Origin: Bradyrhizobium sp. BRP22
GTDB taxonomy: Bacteria; Pseudomonadota; Alphaproteobacteria; Rhizobiales; Xanthobacteraceae
Assembly: GCF_020194175.1 (NCBI RefSeq)
Contig: NZ_JADYVX010000003.1
Coordinates: 248,001 to 312,000 of the forward strand
Length of the DNA: 64,000 bases
Reading direction: 5' to 3'
Shown here: positions 27,288 to 35,959 of the stretch, in pieces
How the letters are laid out: the number at the start of each line of letters is the position of its first letter
How positions within the stretch are numbered: the first letter of the stretch is position 1
Notes under the pieces: model-generated
Seen by the model: the letters and a program-made list of their open reading frames with translations, nothing else
The model's database searches: none
What the model was told of the DNA's origin: nothing
Position numbers and translations under genes: made by a program

Positions 27288-28115
27288 ATGGTGCTGAAGT
27301 CGCGTTGGTGGTGGGATCTGAGCACGAAGGACTTCGCCGGGCTCGACGCGGAGAGCATGGTCGCGATCCTGCCCGTGGGTGCCGTCGAGCAGCACGGGCC
27401 GCATCTGCCGGTTAGGGTCGACGCAGCCATCAATGCGGGCATCGTGGCCCGGGCAGTCGACCTGATGCCGCCAGACTTGATGGCGCTGGTGTTGCCAATG
27501 ATGCCGGTCGGCAAGTCCGACGAGCATCTGGCATTTCCTGGCACGCTGACATTGTCGCACGAAACACTCGGGCGCGTCTGGTATGAACTTGGCGAGTGCG
27601 TCCATCGCGCCGGCGTGCGCAAGATCCTGTTCCTGAACTCGCATGGCGGTCAGCCGCAGCTGCTCGAGATCGTCTGCCGCGACCTGCGCGTCAAGCTCGG
27701 CATGTTCGCCGTCAGCGTAATGTGGCCACGGCTGATCGACATGGATGCCCTGTTCCCGCGCGAGGAAAATCGGCATGGCATTCATGGCGGTCAGAGCGAG
27801 ACCAGCGTGATGCTGCACCTGCATCCCGACCTCGTCGAAATGGGCAATGCCGAGAACTTCGTTCCGCTGTCGGTCGAGATCGAACGCGAGTCGGAGATGC
27901 TGCGTCCGGAAGGCGGCGCCAGGTTCGGCTGGCAGGCGCAGGACCTGCATCCAAAGGGTGCCTGCGGCGACGCGACCAAGGCCACGGCCGAGTTGCGCAG
28001 GATGGCCGTCGAGCGGACGGCGCTACGGCTGGTCAAGCTTGTCGAAGAGATCAGCCGCTATCCGCTGTCGCGCATCGCGACATTTACGGCGTTCGACGGG
28101 TCACGGCCCAGTTGA
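27288..28115 (+). CDS. Creatininase-family amidohydrolase
   Basis: A 275-residue cytoplasmic metal hydrolase of the creatininase/creatinine amidohydrolase family. Metal-binding motifs are present: GAVEQHGPHLPVRVDA (about 30-45, Glu and His ligands, with the Asp), LNSHGGQ (about 117-123) and IHGGQSETSVML (about 165-176, Glu). Family members open cyclic amides or cleave N-formyl and similar amides. The frame begins upstream at 27267, but ATG 27288 gives the usual N-terminus. First gene of a five-gene run with cupin, cysteine hydrolase, FAD oxidase and NAD(P)H oxidoreductase genes; together they suggest stepwise degradation of an N-containing ring. The substrate is not predictable. Confidence 0.88.
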   Translation: MVLKSRWWWDLSTKDFAGLDAESMVAILPVGAVEQHGPHLPVRVDAAINAGIVARAVDLMPPDLMALVLPMMPVGKSDEHLAFPGTLTLSHETLGRVWYELGECVHRAGVRKILFLNSHGGQPQLLEIVCRDLRVKLGMFAVSVMWPRLIDMDALFPREENRHGIHGGQSETSVMLHLHPDLVEMGNAENFVPLSVEIERESEMLRPEGGARFGWQAQDLHPKGACGDATKATAELRRMAVERTALRLVKLVEEISRYPLSRIATFTAFDGSRPS

Positions 28116-28132
28116 ACCAGGGAGCCCTGTCG

Positions 28133-28549
28133 ATGGCATTCAGCGTAGCGGACCTTGCGCGGGCGAAGGCGTTCCGAATTTCGCCGAAGGACACCAATTA
28201 TTTCGTGATGCTGTTCGATCAGGTAACCGATCAAATCGACAACATCTTCGTCATCGAGATATTCAAGGTCGGCGGAGCGACGCCGCCGAACGAGCACAGT
28301 CGCGCCCACGAATTCTTCCACGTCCTGCACGGCGATGGCGTCGCGCATTGCGACGGCAAGGCGCTGCCGATCAAGAAAGGCGATTCGCTGTTGCTGCACC
28401 CCGGTTCCGAACATGTGATCGAGAACACCGGGGCGGGCAAGCTTTACACGCTCACCGTGATGACGCCGAATGAAGGCTTTGCCGAACTGATCCGCAGCGG
28501 TGAACCTGTCGAGCTCGACGCCGACGATATCCGCATCCTGCGGGGATAA
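28133..28549 (+). CDS. Cupin-domain protein
   Basis: A 138-residue single-domain cupin. The first cupin motif is EHSRAHEFFHVLHGDGVAHC (about residues 54-73; His, His/Glu and Glu-type ligands) and the second LLHPGSEHVIENTG (about 87-100). It could be a small metal-dependent dioxygenase, isomerase or a ligand-binding accessory; nothing here decides. Starts 17 bases after the creatininase-family gene with a GGAG ribosome-binding site and ends 6 bases before the cysteine hydrolase. Confidence 0.82.
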   Translation: MAFSVADLARAKAFRISPKDTNYFVMLFDQVTDQIDNIFVIEIFKVGGATPPNEHSRAHEFFHVLHGDGVAHCDGKALPIKKGDSLLLHPGSEHVIENTGAGKLYTLTVMTPNEGFAELIRSGEPVELDADDIRILRG

Positions 28550-28555
28550 TAGTTC

Positions 28556-29386
28556 ATGGATTTGACGCCGTGCTGCGCGAGCGAGGACGATAAACTGCAG
28601 CCCCTCGGGTCGAGCGGGCGCAACCGTTGGCGGGTCTCCGAAAGCCGCGCCGACCTTGTGCGCGCGCCTATCCGGCCGGACCCGATCACAGTACAGGCCG
28701 ACAGCAAGCTGATCACCATCGATCTGGCGCGCACCGCGATCATTGTGATCGACATGCAGAACGACTTCTGCCATCCGGATGGCTGGCTCGCGCATATCGG
28801 TGTGGATATCGCGCCGGCGCGCCAGCCCATTGCCCCACTGCAGAGATTGCTTCCGGTGCTGCGAAGCCGCGATGTGCCCGTGATCTGGGTCAACTGGGGC
28901 AATCGGCCCGACAGGCTCAATCTCAGCCCTGCGTTGCTGCACGTCTATAACCCCAACGGCAACGGCGTGGGTCTCGGTGATGCGCTGCCCGGTTCGGGCG
29001 CTAGGGTTCTCGAGCGCGGAAGCTGGTCGGCGGCGATCGTCGATGAACTGAAGTTCGATCCGTCCGACATTCAGGTTGCAAAATACCGGATGTCCGGCTT
29101 CCAGGACACAGAGCTCGACAGCATTCTGCGCAATCTTGGCGTCACCACGCTGATGTTCGCCGGCGTCAATATCGACCAGTGCGTGCTGTGCACGCTGCAG
29201 GACGCCAATTTCCGTGGTTACGATTGTCTGTTGTTGCAGGACTGCGCCGCGACGACCTCGCCGGATTACTGCCTCGCGGCGACCCTCTATAATGTGCGCC
29301 AATGCTTTGGTTTCGTCATGAACTCCCAGGCAATCGTTGCCGGGTTGGACGACGGCGTGCGGCAAGCAACCGTGGACATGCCATGA
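28556..29386 (+). CDS. Isochorismatase-like cysteine hydrolase
   Basis: A 276-residue member of the cysteine hydrolase (isochorismatase-like) superfamily. The catalytic triad can be placed: Asp in IIVIDMQNDFC (about residue 65), Lys in VAKYRMSGFQDT (about 178) and Cys in GVNIDQCVLCTLQDANF (about 207). It has an extra N-terminal arm of about 50 residues before the core, as in RutB-like and biuret-hydrolase-like proteins. Likely reaction: hydrolysis of an N-carbamoyl group, ureide or amide. Its stop overlaps the ATG of the FAD oxidase gene. Confidence 0.87.
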   Translation: MDLTPCCASEDDKLQPLGSSGRNRWRVSESRADLVRAPIRPDPITVQADSKLITIDLARTAIIVIDMQNDFCHPDGWLAHIGVDIAPARQPIAPLQRLLPVLRSRDVPVIWVNWGNRPDRLNLSPALLHVYNPNGNGVGLGDALPGSGARVLERGSWSAAIVDELKFDPSDIQVAKYRMSGFQDTELDSILRNLGVTTLMFAGVNIDQCVLCTLQDANFRGYDCLLLQDCAATTSPDYCLAATLYNVRQCFGFVMNSQAIVAGLDDGVRQATVDMP

Positions 29387-30738
29387 TCGATCTCTCGTCC
29401 AGCCATCTGGCGCGGCTCGTCGACGATCTCGGCGACATCCCGATCGTGACCGATCCCAAGATCGTGCGGCGGCGTTCGCGCGATTTTTTCTGGTACAGCC
29501 CGGTGCTGAACGAGCTGTTGAACGACAAGTCCGCCGATCTCGTCGTCTCGCCGCGGAACGAAGCCGACGTCATCCGGGTCGCCGCCGTCTGTGCGCGGCA
29601 TCGCGTGCCGATCACGGTGCGTGCCGGTGGCACCGGCAATTACGGCCAGGCGGTGCCGCTGCGCGGTGGCGTGCTGCTCGACGTCATGGGGCTGGATGGC
29701 ATCCGGTGGATCAAGCCCGGCCTGATGCGGGTCGGCGTCGGCGCGAAGCTCAACACGATCGATGCCGAGCTTCAGGCGAAGGGCTGGGAGTTGCGGATGC
29801 ATCCGTCCACCAAGCGGACCGCGACGATCGGTGGCTTTGTCGCGGGCGGATCGGGCGGCATTGGTTCGGTCAATTATGGCGGTCTGCGCGAGCCCGGAAA
29901 CATCCTGGCCGCGCGCGTGGTGACGGTCGAAGAAGAGCCTCGTGTCATCGAATTGCGTGGCGACGCGGCGCAGAAGGTCAATCGCGCCTATGGTACCACT
30001 GGCATCATCACCGAGCTCGAAATGCCGTTGGCGCCGGCATGGCCCTGGATCGATGTCGTCGTCGTGTTCGACGATTTCGTGGAGGCCGCGGCCTTTGGCT
30101 ATGACATTGCGTTGGCGGACGGCGTCGTCAAGAAGCTGTTGTCGCCGATCACCGCGCCGCTGCCGTCCTATTTCGGCTCGCTGAAGCCGTTCTGCCCTGA
30201 CGGCAAGAGCATCCTGATCGCGATGATCGCCGAACCTTCGCTCGAGAGCTTCAAGTCGCTATTGGGCAACCGCGGCATCATTACGCTGGAAACGCCGACC
30301 GACGACGGTCCCGGCAAGGTTCCGCTTTATGAGTACACCTGGAATCATACCACGCTGCAGGTGCTGAAGACCGATCGTTCGGTCACCTATCTGCAATGTC
30401 TCTATCCGCACGACCGGCTGATGGAAAAGGTGGTCGAGATGCGAGAGCTGTTTCCCGACGAGGTGCTGCAGCATCTCGAGTTCATCCGTTTCGGCGGCCG
30501 CGTGACCTGCAGCGGATTGCCGGTCGTTCGCTACACCGATGCAGACCGGTTGAACGAGATTATCCGCCTGCATGAAGCGCGCGGCGTCCATATCGCCAAT
30601 CCGCATGTCTTCACCGTCGAGGACGGCAGCCGCTACAAGCGCGCCGATGCTGATCAGCTCGGCTTCAAGCACGAGGTCGATCCGTACGGCCTGTTGAATC
30701 CCGGCAAGATGCGCAGCTTCGTGCCGGCGAGACCATGA
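29383..30738 (+). CDS. FAD-binding oxidase (FAD_binding_4 / PCMH type)
   Basis: A 451-residue flavoprotein with the PCMH-type FAD domain in the first 220 residues: VSPRNEADVIRVAAVCARHR, VRAGGTGNYGQAVPLRGGVL (about 80-99; His/Cys for covalent FAD is replaced, as 'TGNYGQ'), and TIGGFVAGGSGGIGSVNYGG (about 148-167). The C-terminal part includes the family ending DPYGLLNPGKM. Members oxidise hydroxyacids, amines or N-heterocycles with FAD. Lacking the usual covalent-FAD His, it probably binds FAD non-covalently. ATG 29383 overlaps the preceding stop, so the open frame from 29302 is ignored. Confidence 0.87.
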   Translation: MIDLSSSHLARLVDDLGDIPIVTDPKIVRRRSRDFFWYSPVLNELLNDKSADLVVSPRNEADVIRVAAVCARHRVPITVRAGGTGNYGQAVPLRGGVLLDVMGLDGIRWIKPGLMRVGVGAKLNTIDAELQAKGWELRMHPSTKRTATIGGFVAGGSGGIGSVNYGGLREPGNILAARVVTVEEEPRVIELRGDAAQKVNRAYGTTGIITELEMPLAPAWPWIDVVVVFDDFVEAAAFGYDIALADGVVKKLLSPITAPLPSYFGSLKPFCPDGKSILIAMIAEPSLESFKSLLGNRGIITLETPTDDGPGKVPLYEYTWNHTTLQVLKTDRSVTYLQCLYPHDRLMEKVVEMRELFPDEVLQHLEFIRFGGRVTCSGLPVVRYTDADRLNEIIRLHEARGVHIANPHVFTVEDGSRYKRADADQLGFKHEVDPYGLLNPGKMRSFVPARP

Positions 30739-30739
30739 C

Positions 30740-31324
30740 ATGCGCGTGCTGTATGTCTATTGCCATCCGCTCAGCGACTCCTTTCACGCCGCGATCCGGA
30801 AGGAAGCGCTGGCCGGGCTGGATGAGGCCGGGCACACGGTGGACCTGCTCGATCTCTATGCGGAGGGCTTCGATCCCGTGCTGACGGCGGAGCGCCGGCG
30901 CGATTATCACGATCCCGCACGCAATCGCGCCAACAACCAGGCCTATGCCGATCGTCTCATGGCTGCGGACGCATTGGTCGTGCAGTTCCCGACCTGGTCG
31001 TTCGGGCCCCCGGCGATGTTGAAGGGCTGGTTCGACCGCATGTTCGGTCCGGGCATTGCGCTCGATCTGTCCGAGCCGTCGCACGCCAAGCCGATGCTGA
31101 TACACATCCGGCAGATCGCCGGCATCTCGACCTATGGCCGCCCGCGCTGGCAGGCGATCGGCATGGCGGACCCGCCGCGCCGGATCATCAAGCGCTATCT
31201 GCGCTGGTTCACGGGCTCAAGGGCCACGGTACGTTACTATGCGCTCTATCACATGAATGTCGCGACGGATGTGCAGCGCGGCCGTTTCCTTGCCAAGATA
31301 CGACGGGCGATGGCGCAGTTCTAG
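30740..31324 (+). CDS. Flavodoxin-fold NAD(P)H oxidoreductase
   Basis: A 194-residue protein of the NQO1/KefF/MdaB-like flavodoxin fold: VLYVYCHPLSDSFHAAI (about 3-19; phosphate loop for FMN/FAD), DLLDLYAEGFDPVLTAERR, and ADALVVQFPTWSFGPPAMLK (about 75-94), followed by GWFDRMFGPG, the classic flavin-binding segment. It would reduce a quinone or flavin-type acceptor with NAD(P)H. Its TAG is part of a CTAG that also supplies the stop of the convergent RidA gene. Confidence 0.87.
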   Translation: MRVLYVYCHPLSDSFHAAIRKEALAGLDEAGHTVDLLDLYAEGFDPVLTAERRRDYHDPARNRANNQAYADRLMAADALVVQFPTWSFGPPAMLKGWFDRMFGPGIALDLSEPSHAKPMLIHIRQIAGISTYGRPRWQAIGMADPPRRIIKRYLRWFTGSRATVRYYALYHMNVATDVQRGRFLAKIRRAMAQF

Positions 31325-31713
31325 GCGGGCTCGACTGCGGCCGCGACGGCCTCGATCTCGAGGAAGAATTCCGGGCGGGTGAATCCGGACACGATCACCA
31401 GCGTCGAAGCCGGCGGTACTCCCTGAAAATGCCGGTCGCGCGAGCGCATATAGCCCTGCATGTGCTCGCGCGCCGTCACATAGGCGTTGAGCCGAACGAC
31501 GTTCGCGAGCGTCATGCCATCTTCGGCGAGAATGGCTGCGATGTTGGCGAAGCAGAGGTCGGCCTGCTGCTCGCACTCCGCGGGGATTGTCTCATCGGAG
31601 GAAATGCCGAGTTGACCGGAGGTCACGACGAGCCGATGTCCGGCCGGAATCGCTATGCCGTGGCTATAGCGCGCAAAGGGCGGCCTGATCGAAGCTGGAG
31701 CGAGCGCGCGCAA
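31321..31713 (-). CDS. RidA/YjgF family protein
   Basis: A 130-residue member of the RidA family, which hydrolyses reactive enamine/imine intermediates or, in catabolic clusters, aminoacrylate-type products. Visible: VVTSGQLGIS (about 28-37), CFANIAAILAEDGMTLANVV (about 53-72), LNAYVT and PASTLVIVSGFTRPEFFLEI (about 99-118). The usual catalytic Arg region reads PPASTLVIVSGFTRPEFF. Unusually it is convergent with, not inside, the operon, yet its stop is interlocked with that of the neighbour. Its presence supports an amine or N-ring pathway. Confidence 0.87.
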   Translation of the reverse strand: MRALAPASIRPPFARYSHGIAIPAGHRLVVTSGQLGISSDETIPAECEQQADLCFANIAAILAEDGMTLANVVRLNAYVTAREHMQGYMRSRDRHFQGVPPASTLVIVSGFTRPEFFLEIEAVAAAVEPA

Positions 31714-31782
31714 GATGATCCCTACGATGGCTGGTGAAGCTGAAGGTAACGCCGGATGCCGACCCGTTCCAGCACAAACATT

Positions 31783-31828
31783 GTTGCCTCAAAGGCAACG
31801 GATGGCTCGAATAAAAATGCTTTCAGGC
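31783..31828. promoter_or_regulatory. Putative LysR operator, site 2
   Basis: GTTGCC-TCAAA-GGCAAC (31783-31799) followed after GGA by a box reading CGAATAAAAATGCTTTCAGG. It matches site 1 (27146-27192) in the repeat arms, the five-base spacer length and the downstream box at identical spacing. Located about 130 bases before the start of the substrate-binding-protein gene, it marks the transporter-amidohydrolase-Rieske operon as a member of the same regulon. Confidence 0.72.
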
Positions 31829-31930
31829 GACAGGCCGGCTGTGCATCCTGCTATCGAAGACGAGATTGTCTCATCGACATGACGACCGGATCATGACGGC
31901 GGCTTGCAGCGCCGCAACGGGGAAGCCGCA

Positions 31931-32926
31931 ATGGCCACGAAGTTCCTGCCGCGAACGATCGCAATCACGCTTGTGAGCGCGGGTGCGCTGCTCAGTTCGA
32001 CGGCATCGAGCTTTGCCGCCGACAAAGTCACGTTCCTGACAAGCTGGTTCGCACAGGCCGAACACGGCGGCTTCTATGAAGCCAAGGCGACCGGGCTGTA
32101 CGAGAAGGCTGGCCTCGACGTGACCATCAAGATGGGCGGCCCGCAGGTCAACGGCTCGCAACTCTTGCTCGCCGGCGAGACCGACTTCCTGATGGGTTAC
32201 GATATCCAAGTGCTGAAGGGGCGGGAGCAGAACCTTCCACTGGTCACGGTGGCGTCCTCCTTCCAGTTCGATCTGCAGGGGCTGATGACCCACGACGATG
32301 TCGCCGATATTGCGGCGCTGAAGGGCAGGCCGATCCTGATCGCAGGTTCATCCCGCGTCACCTTCTGGCCCTGGCTCAAGGCCAAATACGGTTTCACCGA
32401 CGACCAGATCCGTCCCTATACGTTCAACCTGCAGCCCTTCTTCGCCGACAAGAACATGGCGCAGCAGGCCTATCCATCATCCGAGCCCTATCAGGCGGAG
32501 CAGCAGCACGAGAAAGTGAAATTCTTCCTGCTCGCGGACGGCGGCTATCCGCCTTACGGATCGACCATCGTCACCACCGAGAGGATGGTTGCCGCGAAAC
32601 CGGACGTAGTGGCGCGTTTCGTCAAAGCCTCGCTCGAAGGCTGGCGCGACTACCTGAAGAATCCCGAGCCCGCCAATGCGCTGATCAAGGTTGACAATCC
32701 GAAGATGACCGACGGGCAGATCGCCTTTGCGATCGAGAAGCTGAAGGAGAACAAGGCGATCGACGGCGGTGATGCTGGCAAGCTCGGCATCGGCATCATC
32801 ACATCGGAGCGCTACAAGCAGATCTACGATTTCCTGGTCGCAGGCGGCCTGCTCGATCCAAAGGTGGACTGGCACAAGGCCTATGACGACCGTTTCGTCA
32901 AGGACTTGAAGATTGGAGTGCAGTAG
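31931..32926 (+). CDS. NMT1/NitT/TauT-type ABC transporter substrate-binding protein
   Basis: A 331-residue periplasmic binding protein. Signal peptide at 1-32 (hydrophobic AITLVSAGALLSSTASSFAA, cleavage after AFA-like ALA/SFAA), then a NMT1/THI5-like domain: WFAQAEHGGFYEAKATGLYE (about 38-57) is the standard first motif, GGPQVNGSQLLLAGETDF the second. This family binds thiamine precursors, pyrimidines, sulfonates, phthalates and N-heterocycles. ATG 31931 is preferred over the open frame from 31904. First gene of a five-gene transcript. Confidence 0.88.
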   Translation: MATKFLPRTIAITLVSAGALLSSTASSFAADKVTFLTSWFAQAEHGGFYEAKATGLYEKAGLDVTIKMGGPQVNGSQLLLAGETDFLMGYDIQVLKGREQNLPLVTVASSFQFDLQGLMTHDDVADIAALKGRPILIAGSSRVTFWPWLKAKYGFTDDQIRPYTFNLQPFFADKNMAQQAYPSSEPYQAEQQHEKVKFFLLADGGYPPYGSTIVTTERMVAAKPDVVARFVKASLEGWRDYLKNPEPANALIKVDNPKMTDGQIAFAIEKLKENKAIDGGDAGKLGIGIITSERYKQIYDFLVAGGLLDPKVDWHKAYDDRFVKDLKIGVQ

Positions 32927-32935
32927 GAGCGGTCG

Positions 32936-33790
32936 ATGAACGCTCTCGTGCCGGGCGAGCCGCTCGATGAAAGCGGGCAGCGAATGCTTGCGGGCGGCGA
33001 ACGGCCGCCCGCGGTGGAGGTGCTGTCGGCCGAGAAGGTTTTCTCGAATGGAACGCGGGGATTGGCGCCGATCGATCTTTCGATCGCTGAGGGCGAGTTC
33101 CTGACGCTGATCGGCCCATCCGGCTGCGGCAAGAGCACGCTGCTCAAACTGATCGCCAATCTGATCGAGCCGTCGGACGGTAGGCTCTTGTGGTGGCGCG
33201 GAGACTTCTCGCAAGTCGGACAGGAGGGAAGGCGGTTCGCCTTCGTGTTCCAGGAGGCGACGCTGATGCCATGGGCTCGGGTCGACGCGAATGTGCGGCT
33301 CCCGCTCGAACTTGCCAACCTCGCCAAGGCCAAGGCGGCGCCGCTGGTGGCCGAGGCGATCGAGCGCGTGGGCCTGTCGGCCTTTGTCAGGCATTTCCCG
33401 CGACAGCTCTCCGGCGGCATGAAGATGCGGGTGTCGATTGCCCGCGCGCTGGTGACAAAACCCAATCTGCTGCTGATGGACGAGCCGTTTGGCGCGCTCG
33501 ATGAGTTCACGCGCAACAGGCTCGACGCCGACCTGATCCGACTGTGGTGGGACGGCAGGTTGACCACGGTATTCGTGACGCACTCGATCTACGAGGCCGT
33601 ATTCCTGTCGACGCGCATCATCGTCATGGCGGCAAATCCCGGCCGTATCTTCCGCACCATGACCATCGACGAGCCGCAGCCGCGCGACGAAGGCTTTCGC
33701 GACAGCCCGAAATTCGCCGCCTATTGCCGGGAGCTGTCGACTTGGCTTGCAGAGGCATCGCTTCCTTCCGCATCGGGAGGTCTTCCATGA
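32936..33790 (+). CDS. NitT/TauT-type ABC transporter ATPase
   Basis: A 284-residue ATP-binding subunit. Walker A is GPSGCGKST (about 60-68), signature LSGGMKMRVSIARAL (about 158-172), Walker B LLLMDEPFGALDEFTRN. The first 28 residues are an extra N-terminal extension before the ABC fold. Starts ten bases after the binding protein gene and overlaps the permease start by four bases. Confidence 0.9.
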   Translation: MNALVPGEPLDESGQRMLAGGERPPAVEVLSAEKVFSNGTRGLAPIDLSIAEGEFLTLIGPSGCGKSTLLKLIANLIEPSDGRLLWWRGDFSQVGQEGRRFAFVFQEATLMPWARVDANVRLPLELANLAKAKAAPLVAEAIERVGLSAFVRHFPRQLSGGMKMRVSIARALVTKPNLLLMDEPFGALDEFTRNRLDADLIRLWWDGRLTTVFVTHSIYEAVFLSTRIIVMAANPGRIFRTMTIDEPQPRDEGFRDSPKFAAYCRELSTWLAEASLPSASGGLP

Positions 33791-34587
33791 AGCCGCTGCT
33801 GCAATCCGAAACCTTCGTGCGGATCGCTGCGCCGCTTGCGGTGGGGATCACGTTGTTCGTATTGTGGGAGGTCGGCTTCCGGCTCGCATCCGTTCCCGTC
33901 TATCTGTTTCCGAAGCCGAGCGACATCTTCGCAAGCTTTGTGCACAACGGTCCATCGCTGTTCCGTGCGCTGCTCGTGACGTTGCGGGTGACGTTGCAGG
34001 CGTTCGCCGCCGCCGTGATCATCGGGACGCTGATCGCGTTCATGTTCGTCCAAAGCCGTGCGATCGAGGTCAGCCTGTTTCCCTATGCGGTGCTGCTGCA
34101 GGTGACGCCGGTCGTTGCGATCGCGCCGCTCATCATCATTCTCGTGAAGAACACGCAGCTCTCGTTGACCATCTGCGCGACGCTGGTCGCGCTGTTTCCG
34201 ATCATCTCCAACACCACGCTTGGCCTGCGCAGTGTCGATCCCGGCCTTGCGAACTATTTCCGCATGAATCGCGCGAGCCGGCTCAAGACGCTGATCAAGC
34301 TCCGCATCCCCGGCGCCTTGCCCTATTTCTTTGGCGGCTTGCGGATTTCCAGCGGGCTAGCGCTGATCGGCGCGGTCGTCGCCGAGTTCGTCGCCGGCAC
34401 CGGCGGCCGTTCGTCGGGGCTCGCCTATGAGATCCTGGATGCCGGGTTCACGCTGGATATTCCCCGCATGTTTGCGGCGCTGTTCCTGATCACGTTGACG
34501 GGAGTCTGTCTGTTTGCGGCGATGGGCGTGCTATCCAGGCTCGCACTAGCGAACTGGCATGAAAGCGAAATAAGGACTGAGACATGA
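33787..34587 (+). CDS. NitT/TauT-type ABC transporter permease
   Basis: A 267-residue inner-membrane permease of the BPD_transp_1 family with six hydrophobic segments, first at about 13-33. The EAA loop is at about 165-190 (NRASRLKTLIKLRIPGALPY), which contacts the ATPase. ATG 33787 overlaps the ATPase stop; the open frame further upstream is ignored. Its stop overlaps the amidohydrolase start, so uptake and first hydrolytic step are coupled in one mRNA. Confidence 0.9.
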   Translation: MKPLLQSETFVRIAAPLAVGITLFVLWEVGFRLASVPVYLFPKPSDIFASFVHNGPSLFRALLVTLRVTLQAFAAAVIIGTLIAFMFVQSRAIEVSLFPYAVLLQVTPVVAIAPLIIILVKNTQLSLTICATLVALFPIISNTTLGLRSVDPGLANYFRMNRASRLKTLIKLRIPGALPYFFGGLRISSGLALIGAVVAEFVAGTGGRSSGLAYEILDAGFTLDIPRMFAALFLITLTGVCLFAAMGVLSRLALANWHESEIRTET

Positions 34588-35945
34588 CCGCGATGCTGAT
34601 CGAGAACGCCACCGGGATCTTCACCGGCCTCCCGGGCGCCCAGATGCGCACCACCGGTGCCATCCGGATCCGCGACGGCGTCATCGCCGAGATCGGCGCG
34701 CTTGAGCCGCAGCCGGACGAGCAGAGGCTGGATGCGCGCGGCTGCGTCATCTATCCCGGCCTGATCTCCACCCACCATCATATGTTTCAGAGCGTGATGA
34801 AGGGCGTCACCGCCGGCATCAACCTTCCGCTTGCGGGCTGGTTGCGCGCGGCGCCCTATAAGCTCTGGTCGAAGATCGACGAGGAGGCACTGGCGGTCGC
34901 AGCGAAGATCGCGCTTACCGAACTGCTCTTGTCGGGAACGACGACGGCCGCCGACCATCATTATCTCTTCAGTGACACTTTCAGGTTCGATCCCGCGCAT
35001 GTGATTTTCGAGGTTGCGCGCGGCCTCGGCATCCGCCTGGTGTTCTGTCGCGGCGGCGCCACCAAGGACCGGCACATGAACGCGGACGACTTCCCGCCGA
35101 TGCCGGTCGAGTCGCTGGACTCCATGCTGAAGTCGGTCGAGGCGTGCGCCCAACGCTTCCACGATCCATCGCCGCGGAGCCTGACGCGGGTGGCGTTGGC
35201 CCCGACCACACCGACCTGGTCGCTGGATCCCGGAGAGTTGAAGGAGGTGATCGCGGCGGCGCGGCGGATGAAGCTGCGTTTGCACAGCCATCTTTCCGAG
35301 ACATCGGACTATGTCGATTTCTGCCTGTCGGTTCACGGCAAGCGACCGGTGGAATGGCTTGCGGAGCACGACTGGCTCGGTCCCGATATCTGGTTCGCAC
35401 ATCTGGTCCATCTCGATGCCGGCGAGGTGGAGATGCTCGTGAGCACCGGCACCGGCATGGCGCATTGTCCGCAGTCCAACTGTCGTCTCGGCTCCGGCGT
35501 TGCGCCCGCCGATCACATGGCGCGGCTCGGCGGGGCGGTGTCGCTCGGGGTCGACGGCGCGGCATCCAACGAGGCGGCCGATATGATCAGCGAGATGCAT
35601 AGCTGCTGGCACACCCATCGCGCAGTCAAGGGCGCGCATGCGGTGACGGCCGAGGACGTCGTGCACTGGGCGACGGCCGGCGGTGCGCGCGTGCTCGGAT
35701 TTCCCGAGATCGGGACGCTCGTGCCTGGACAGCAGGCCGATATCGCCATCTTTGACCTGAACCAGCCGCGGCACTTCGGGATGCACGATCCGCTGATCGC
35801 GCCGGTCACCTGTGCGGGCGCTGCCCACGTCCGCCACCTCCTGGTCGGCGGCCGGATCGTGGTCGAGGACGGCGCCATCCCCGGTCTCGATATTGCGAAA
35901 CTCAGGTCCGATGCCATCCGCGTTGTCGAGCGTCTGGCTGCCTGA
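34584..35945 (+). CDS. TRZ/ATZ-type amidohydrolase (deaminase subfamily)
   Basis: A 453-residue cytoplasmic metal-dependent amidohydrolase of the 8-oxoguanine deaminase/TRZ-ATZ/SsnA group. Metal and catalytic residues are visible: GLISTHHHMFQS (about 58-69; HxH), RLHSHLSETSDYV (about 232-244; His and Glu), FAHLVHLD (about 270-277; His) and LGVDGAASNEAADM (about 314-327; Asp). The likely reaction is hydrolytic deamination or dechlorination-type substitution at an N-heteroaromatic ring. It is embedded between the transporter permease and the Rieske oxygenase and overlaps the permease by four bases, so the imported compound is a good candidate substrate. Confidence 0.88.
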   Translation: MTAMLIENATGIFTGLPGAQMRTTGAIRIRDGVIAEIGALEPQPDEQRLDARGCVIYPGLISTHHHMFQSVMKGVTAGINLPLAGWLRAAPYKLWSKIDEEALAVAAKIALTELLLSGTTTAADHHYLFSDTFRFDPAHVIFEVARGLGIRLVFCRGGATKDRHMNADDFPPMPVESLDSMLKSVEACAQRFHDPSPRSLTRVALAPTTPTWSLDPGELKEVIAAARRMKLRLHSHLSETSDYVDFCLSVHGKRPVEWLAEHDWLGPDIWFAHLVHLDAGEVEMLVSTGTGMAHCPQSNCRLGSGVAPADHMARLGGAVSLGVDGAASNEAADMISEMHSCWHTHRAVKGAHAVTAEDVVHWATAGGARVLGFPEIGTLVPGQQADIAIFDLNQPRHFGMHDPLIAPVTCAGAAHVRHLLVGGRIVVEDGAIPGLDIAKLRSDAIRVVERLAA

Positions 35946-35959
35946 TAGTGGAGAAGATC

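Noticed and set aside
28058..29365. Minus-strand frame of 435 codons opposite the cupin and cysteine-hydrolase genes
   Set aside because: Both genes on the plus strand have catalytic motifs; the opposite frame has none.
34425..35837. Minus-strand frame of 470 codons opposite the amidohydrolase
   Set aside because: The plus-strand amidohydrolase has all its metal ligands; the opposite frame is low-complexity.
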